Shown piece after piece: positions 57,801-64,000 of a stretch of DNA of 64,000 bases (positions are counted from its first letter, which is position 1; every line of letters begins with the position of its first letter). Both the position numbers and the translations under genes were made by a program. Below the pieces are notes generated by a model. That model was not told the origin of the DNA, searched no databases, and was given only the letters and a program-made list of their open reading frames with translations. The DNA is from Amyelois transitella (Eukaryota > Arthropoda > Insecta > Lepidoptera > Pyralidae): the NCBI RefSeq assembly GCF_032362555.1, contig NC_083535.1:3224001-3288000 (forward strand), given 5' to 3'.

Positions 57801-60800
57801 GTAAGTCGAAGTACTTACCGGATCCCGCAAAGAAATTGATGGGCGGGTTTTATATAGGGTAAATTAACTGAAAAATTTCAGGGCATTGGCACGAAATTGC
57901 GCGGTGAAACAGATCACCGAAGAGGGGGGAGACGCGGGTGAAAACTGGCGAAACGGCAAACCAGTGCGAGTTGTACGCTCCTATAAAATGCTTAAGCATT
58001 TCCCCAAGTACGCGCCTAAAGAAGGAATCAGGTAAGTTGGCATGTGAACGTAAGAGATATCATGTCATCGATGTGTTTTGGACAGAGATAAAACAGATGC
58101 CAGTTCCGTATAATTTCCTATTTTTTTGTTTTAATTTTTGGGTTAGGGGAAAACGTAATAAAGAGATTCATGTGTGCTGTGTAGGTTCCCGCACTTTACC
58201 ATACATATCGTAAAAGGCGACTAAGACAACATTAAGCTATACAGCTGAACGTGGCTTTTGTGTTTTTTCAATACTGTCGGTTCTGTCTATCCTGCAAGAG
58301 TCACAATCACAATTTTATACCTTCTAGAACATACATACTGTTCTGTGAACATAACAATAAAATTGTAATCGGTTGTGTGTATAAAATGTGAAATTGTGAT
58401 GGTGATCATTGATCTGTACGATTAAGCTTAGAATTTCCTGTTGTCTCAACGTTTATGTGTATTTCAGATACGACGGAATCTACAAAGTAGTGAAATATTA
58501 TCCCGAGAAAGGTCTATCAGGTTATAGAGTTTGGAAGTACTTGCTACGACGCGACGACCCCAATCCGGCGCCGTGGGAGCCGGGGGCGAAGGAATTCTCT
58601 ATTATTGTGAGTATTAATACAGATTTTTATTTACTGAACATGTATGATATAACGAAGTAGATGTTGTGACTAAAGTCGAAGATTTTTGTTTACTTAACAA
58701 TCCATCCTTTGGGAAGATATGGGGGTTCTATTCAAAAGTGGCGGAAACCACACGGCAATTATAAACGTGGTATTACCGTGTCTATCTAACATTGATCGAC
58801 CATTGTTATTCTGTTGTAGTATCCTGACGGTTACCTAGAAGCGGAGGCAGAAAAGAAGGCGCTAAAGGAGAAATCCAACAAGAATACAAAAGTGAGCAAG
58901 AAGCGGGCCTTGAGGGAAAGCAACCGTTCAGAATCTGAGGACGAAGTGTCACCGCCCTCTAAAAAACAGAAAACTGATGTAAAGAAAAAAGGGAAACGTA
59001 AGTATAATAACATATAATAGTTGTAAAGCGTGAACCTTTAAGAGTGAAGATGGAAATGAAAGAAAGTTGCGTGATATTATAGGAATGTGTATTAAGCGCA
59101 CACAAGGTACAAGTTACAAAAAACGATGAAGTATATAAGATTGATAGTGGTTAGCGTTAGCGGGTGATAGGCAAGCGCGACGCGGGTTATGCGTAAGGCT
59201 GTCTTTGGCGCACTGCGGAGCTTAGCGTTCCCGTCTTGCCGGCGAGAGGTTTTGGTCGCGGCGCCCGCGCACTGTCCGTTACCCATCGTCATAAGTTATA
59301 TATTTAATATTAATATAATTTTCACGTCAAAATGAAAAATTATATATTATTAAATATGTTCAAAGTTATATTATGCCGTGTGGTTCCCGGCACCATTATA
59401 AAAAAGAATAGGACCCCTCCCACTCTTTCCCATGGATATCTTGAAAGGCTACTAAGGGATAGGCTAATAAACTTAAGATTCTTCTAGGCGATGTGCTACC
59501 AACCTGTCACTATTTGAATCTCAATTCTATTTTTAAGCCAAGCAGCTGAATCAGGTCTTTTTGAAACTGTTAGCTCTGTCTTCCCCACGAAAGATATAGA
59601 CATGATTATATGTACGTATGTTCAACAATAATACACGGTTAAGCTGCAAAAACCACACGTGTTTAGTAAAAAGAACTTCGAAAATAATGTGTGGAAAAAT
59701 ATTTCATGAAAACGCCTTTACAACATCCAATATGGATAAGGTTGCTCTTCAGGTCAGATTTGAGTAGCTTTGGGTAAAACTCAATGTTCCTAAGCCAAGA
59801 TCACAGTTACAGACAGGACGAGTCTGATCCCCAGTGTGGTTAGGACATTATTGGCAGTGATACTCAATAATATTCAATTATTTTCAGCGTCTAAAAACAA
59901 AAGCATAACAGAGAGCCCTTCAGCAAAGATTCCTAGCATGTTCACGAAGAGTCCAAAACCCAAAGAGAAGAAACCTAAGGAAGGTGACTCGTTGAGTGCA
60001 GAGGAAAAAGAGGCTATAAAGGCGGACTCGCTAAATAATAAGCTTTGGACCGAGTGCCTTCAAGTGTTGGAGACGGGTGGCAAACGGGTGAGATAGAATT
60101 AAAACTTTACATAAATAGTTTAGTTAATATATATTTTTTTAAATACACTCGAATTGAACTCCTCCTTTTTTGAAATGGTTAATAATTCCAAGATGTGGTA
60201 ATAGGTGTAAACCAAACTGATAGAGTTAGGCAAGTGATTTTCGTTTTAATGCTCATGGAAACTTCCTACGCTAGGAAGTAATTCTTTATATAGGCAACAA
60301 TAAATTCCTAGTCTAGTTTTAAGTTCAGACTATTCTGGGATTTGCGATTTTTGTAAACGCATGATTAATTGATCAACTAACGACTTAAAGCGTTATCTCA
60401 TATATATCCCAGGACTATACTGTAACAAATAAATCAAAACTGTATCAAATTAATCTATGTGTAAACAAGTGTTTGTTAATTTGTTAAAGGAATTCGTGGA
60501 GCATATAACGCAAGTTTTCCTGTGCATCATCTGCCAAGAAGTAACTGCCACTCCGGTCACCACGCCGTGCTTACATAATTTCTGCTTAGTGAGTATCACA
60601 ATTCTATATATATGTAATATCTATTTATCATAATCATCTAATAAATAAATAAATAAATAAAATATCAAAAATTCGAAATATTTGTAAATTGTATTAATGC
60701 AAATTTTATATCTTTGTAACATACAAGTTTTACATTATTATTCTTATTTTTTTTTATTTTCAATTTCTAAAGCTATCCTAAACTAACTCTCATTTGTTTA

Positions 60801-60956
60801 CCTTCGCAGGCGTGTATAAAGCTGGCGTTCAAATCGACCGGGTCTCGGAACTGCCCGTGTTGTCGGAGCAAACTCGACCAGTACGACCCCGAGCCCAACA
60901 CAGAGCTCAGAACGGCGCTCCAGACCGTCATGCCGGGCTACGACGCTGGCCGGTAA
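51881..60956 (+). CDS. Uhrf1: E3 ubiquitin-protein ligase UHRF1
   Basis: Sixteen exons join in frame to 841 codons plus stop: 51881-52030, 52833-53001, 53514-53862, 53983-54123, 54463-54665, 54764-54864, 55132-55330, 56479-56567, 56904-56988, 57376-57502, 57882-58031, 58468-58606, 58820-58997, 59888-60087, 60490-60588 and 60810-60956. UHRF1 binds hemimethylated CpG and histone H3 and ubiquitinates H3 to recruit DNMT1 after replication. Domains in order: ubiquitin-like (1-76), tandem Tudor (about 113-330), PHD (about 341-403, [12 protein letters not shown]), SRA (about 448-635, [44 protein letters not shown]) and C-terminal RING (about 772-815, [18 protein letters not shown]). The SRA NKR finger is intact. 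Oddities: a charged ~75-residue insertion in the first Tudor, loss of two aromatic-cage tyrosines, Asn for the second PHD aspartate, and two PIP-box-like repeats. The start matches the family's usual N-terminus. Confidence 0.96.
52365..52429. repeat. Perfect 30-bp-arm hairpin in Uhrf1 intron 1
   Basis: Arm aagaaggttgcccatgtttc plus cccacatgca at 52365-52394, loop ttatt, and the exact inverted arm at 52400-52429. As RNA this would form a 30-bp perfect stem with a five-base loop. It has no mismatches, unlike most microRNA precursors, and no coding role. Confidence 0.9.
53255..53345 (-). repeat. SINE-type repeat fragment
   Basis: Contains gtgacaggttgctttgctgg, then tagtctatccctttgttgtc and caatctgcatggt, the reverse 5' half of the abundant family, in Uhrf1 intron 2. 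Confidence 0.5.
54180..54375 (+). repeat. Related SINE-type repeat, variant subfamily
   Basis: Starts ggccgtgtagtgccggcaga and includes gggcatcgtaagaggcgatt, like the abundant family, but continues with a different body (gggcagcaactcctcctgat, cttgcccatcgtggtgacta). It lies in Uhrf1 intron 4. Confidence 0.5.
56260..56410 (-). repeat. SINE-type repeat, truncated
   Basis: Reverse copy with acgtctatattgcttacggg, gtctcgaagcgactgaaagg and caggttgctagcccattgtg in Uhrf1 intron 7. Confidence 0.6.
58175..58310 (+). repeat. SINE-type repeat, internally deleted
   Basis: Contains ggttcccgcactttacc, atcgtaaaaggcgactaaga, agctgaacgtggcttttgtg and actgtcggttctgtctatcc, so the middle of the repeat is missing. 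It is in Uhrf1 intron 11. Confidence 0.55.
59372..59625 (+). repeat. SINE-type repeat, near full length
   Basis: Plus-strand copy from gccgtgtggttcccggcacc through ttcccatggatatcttgaaa and caacctgtcactatttgaat to gatatagacatgattatatg with a TATG-like tail, in Uhrf1 intron 13. Confidence 0.75.
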
Positions 60957-63900
60957 CTATGACACCAACATTAGATATGAACAAAATTTTAGAATTTCAC
61001 AATGGCTTGGCCATATAATTCCGAACAATATATGATTATAAATATGGTTGTCTTCACCATCAGTCACCATAGCATTTTCCATCTCGTTTAACAGCTTTAC
61101 AACGGCGTCACATCATTCCTATAGCTCCACTCCCTATTGAATATTAATGAGTATTACATATAAATAAACTGCTGTGCGGATTTAAAAGCAAATTTTCCTA
61201 TTTCAATATTTAACAAAAAAATAAATAAAAGCAATATCGGTCACGTCGATTGTATTGGTATAATCATGAAATTGTCCATATTTATTTGTTGTTAATTTAC
61301 AAGTCTTGTTGTCAGAACAAATGAGCCTTTTTAATTGCACTATATAAGTCCCTTCATAATATCAATAGTTCAATATCCGCATAGATTAATGTAAACTTTA
61401 AGCATTATGAAATATTCCTGTAGCTCACCAATTAATGGATTATAACAGAATGTACTTGCCAAATAACCTTTTGATAATGATGTTAATACCTGATTAATGT
61501 AATGATAATGTTAACACAAATTTTTAATTTATATTATTTTTTTACTATTGACTTATAATAAAACAGTCAAATTGTTCTGATATAGTTTAATTGTGATTTT
61601 AACGTTTTGTATATTATTATTCGTTTTAAACATTCCGATGGCCACTTTCAAACTAACAATATGTTGTATAGTACAAATAAGATTTTAAGTATTTTGTTTT
61701 TAAATCATGATAGGGATTATCATTAGGAGATATGGCAGATATGATGGCTGTATTTATGCCCGTGTTATATTTTACTAAGCTTGAACATATTTTATCTTTA
61801 TCTGAATTACGCGGGATATTATAAGTTGCAGGTCCCTATAAGATTTTTTTATATAGTAATATCATATAATTAAGGTGTCGAATTTTTACTATTATTGCTA
61901 TCAGTTTTGGTTGGTAGTATGTATTTAATTATAAGTTAATCGGGTATTATTTTAGCTTACTATGTGTCAAACTTTGAAGTTTGCTTTTAAGTAAGTATTT
62001 TATTATGATAGATAAATTAATATCATTAGTTTGGGAGGTAGTTATGTGTGAGTCTACTCAATGTCCTTTATTCATCGGGAGGTAACTATGAACTGAACTG
62101 CGACTGTAGATACAGATAAATGGCCTTCTTTATTAAAGTTACCACGTTACCCAACGCTAGTTACAAGATACTCATAAATATAACCAAAGAATTCAAAATT
62201 AACACCCTTGATTCTTTTAATTTATTTCAATTTCGGTTGTTTCTTTGTGACTTAAAGAACCGGTTAAATTCACTTCTCACGTATGACTTTATTTACATAA
62301 AAATACTATCTCTGTTTTCAACTTAAAACAATTATGACGTCATAGTTTTACCGACCCATAGCTATTTAAATCAATAATAAAATAGTTCGTTTAGGGCTAC
62401 AGTTATCCATTGAACTAAATAAAAATACAATACGAATAACGAACTTAGTGAATCGACTTGTTAAAATAAGCTTATAGTTATACATTCATTCATTGCATTC
62501 TTGTAACCTCTATCCTTATTTTGATAAAATTTAACTGTTATATGGCATTTATTTATTTTTTTCAATTTCATTCAAGTTTAATTTTATTATATCTGTTCAT
62601 TCTTCTTATACTGAGGTGAATAGAGGCTGGTACTCATTGCTTTTTAACCATTGCCCTGTTTCTATACTTTGAGATCGGATATTTTGACGTATTTTTTAGT
62701 ATTGGCCTACAATTAAAATCACTTTTATGTCGAAAAACAAATCAAACTCTTATTGAAAGACTTTTTTCATAATAATCATTTCGGTATCACAGACACTTTT
62801 TATGAAGCAAATAGTTTACTAATCTGATTAATTGTAAATTTTATTTTGTTTGAATTCTGGCGTTAAGAACCTGCGAAATTTTGAGGCTAAAATTTTCATC
62901 GGGCGTCCAATGTATTCGATCTCTGATTGTAACGACGCGTTATTTTTTGTGCTAAAATAATGTTTGCTCAGAACATTTTAATGTTTTCAAGTTGAACGTA
63001 CCTCAAGTTATTATTTAATTTAAGACTTCCCGATAATTATGTTGATTTTATAATAAACTTGTTTTAAATTATACTTTGCTTTTTTATGATTAAACTGCCC
63101 TTTATGTTTTGTCAAAATGATATTAAGTCACTCTTAGTTAGTGTTATTTGTGTATGTAATTAATGATGATAATACCTACTGTGTTTATAATACAATTTCC
63201 AAGTTTTAACACTGTAATAATGGTAAGTATTAAATAGGTAATTAGGTATCAGGTAATAAGTATCGCTGCTTGATATCCAATTGACAGGTTAATAAAACTA
63301 CGTGATAATAATTTATAACTTATTTATTTTATCGGGATTCGTCCCCAAAATATCGCTCTGAGCACAATATCACTGACGTGTGAAACACATCGTACAATAT
63401 ATATCTATAACACAAAACAAAAAATGACCTAATAAATATTTAATATTTTATAAACTATCAAACATCACAGATTGCGTCAATAAAAATTATGACCGGATTA
63501 TCCGATTTAGCTAAGATTTTTCATGCACAGTATCTAATAAAAATATGTGTAATTTTCAGTAATAACAATCCAATATATTCAACATGCTTCTCAACATTTT
63601 ATTGTGAGTCAGGTGGCACGAGTCTACAATACATCTACAATGGTATAAATGACTATGCTATGACTACTGACAAATATGATAGAAAACAGGAAGAATATGA
63701 AATATAAGAAGTATATGAAAAATATGTAAATTCAATAAAATAAAACAGAAAAATAGCAAAATTGATAAACATATAAAATATCAACCGTCTTCAAAAAGGA
63801 GGAAGTTGTTAATTCTTTGAAATATATTTTTTAATAATAGAAAATATATAACAAACTGCAAGAACAAACTGGCAGCTTAAACTTATAATGTACTTAATTT

Positions 63901-64000
63901 GTTCTATTAAATAATAAATTTATATCTTTAAATGGCTAATTTGTCATTGCAATTAAACAATATTTTTGTACATTCAATTTCCGGTCACAAAATAATAAAT
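60957..64000. other. 3' flank of Uhrf1
   Basis: A canonical AATAAA lies at 61163-61168, about 207 bases after the stop, and is the best polyadenylation signal. The remaining 2.8 kb is AT-rich, with no repeat or conserved protein that I can identify. A 72-codon plus-strand frame at 63489-63707 has no recognisable motif and I do not call it a gene. Confidence 0.5.

Overview
This window is AT-rich insect nuclear DNA, most likely from a moth or butterfly. It has short exons, introns with GT-AG borders, lepidopteran-style tRNA-headed SINEs and a gene content that includes UHRF1, which flies lack. I rebuilt splice structures by eye from reading frame, intron phase and splice-site matches. The exon sums close in frame for five genes that are complete from start to stop codon: trc, two secreted proteins, a transporter and Uhrf1. 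The first gene is partial.

Layout, left to right. (1) 0.7-2.5 kb, plus strand: last exons of a nuclear hormone receptor ligand-binding domain (HR3/ROR-like), with a partial duplicate of one exon in the intron. (2) 2.5-11.9 kb: a long convergent intergenic region with 3' UTRs, SINEs and a few GC/CCAAT-rich islets. (3) 11.9-28.5 kb, minus strand: tricornered (NDR kinase), nine coding exons encoding 459 aa, plus one or two 5' noncoding exons. Its last intron holds seven near-identical 159-bp copies of part of its own penultimate exon. (4) 30.5-35.1 kb, minus: a 382-aa cysteine-rich secreted protein of unknown function. (5) 38.0-45.2 kb, minus: a 469-aa LAT-type SLC7 amino-acid transporter. (6) 47.7-50.3 kb, plus: a 260-aa secreted protein that is a paralogue of (4); motif, cysteine spacing and intron phases all agree. 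(7) 51.9-61.0 kb, plus: full-length UHRF1 (841 aa: UBL, tandem Tudor, PHD, SRA, RING). (8) 61-64 kb: 3' flank.

The most interesting signals are: the exon-derived tandem array with seven extra splice donors in trc; the unrecognised secreted paralogue pair flanking the transporter; a ~360-bp inverted repeat bracketing exactly two in-frame transporter exons (a circRNA-type geometry); two ~1-kb apparently non-autonomous DNA elements with iterated strand-switching motifs; three near-perfect 58-65 bp palindromes, one of which looks like two MITE ends joined head to head; and in UHRF1 a duplicated PIP-box-like motif together with apparent loss of two histone-binding aromatic-cage residues. The genes do not form an obvious pathway. 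Kinase, transporter and UHRF1 are conserved cellular genes, while the secreted pair looks lineage-restricted. All family calls come from sequence recognition; no database search was run.
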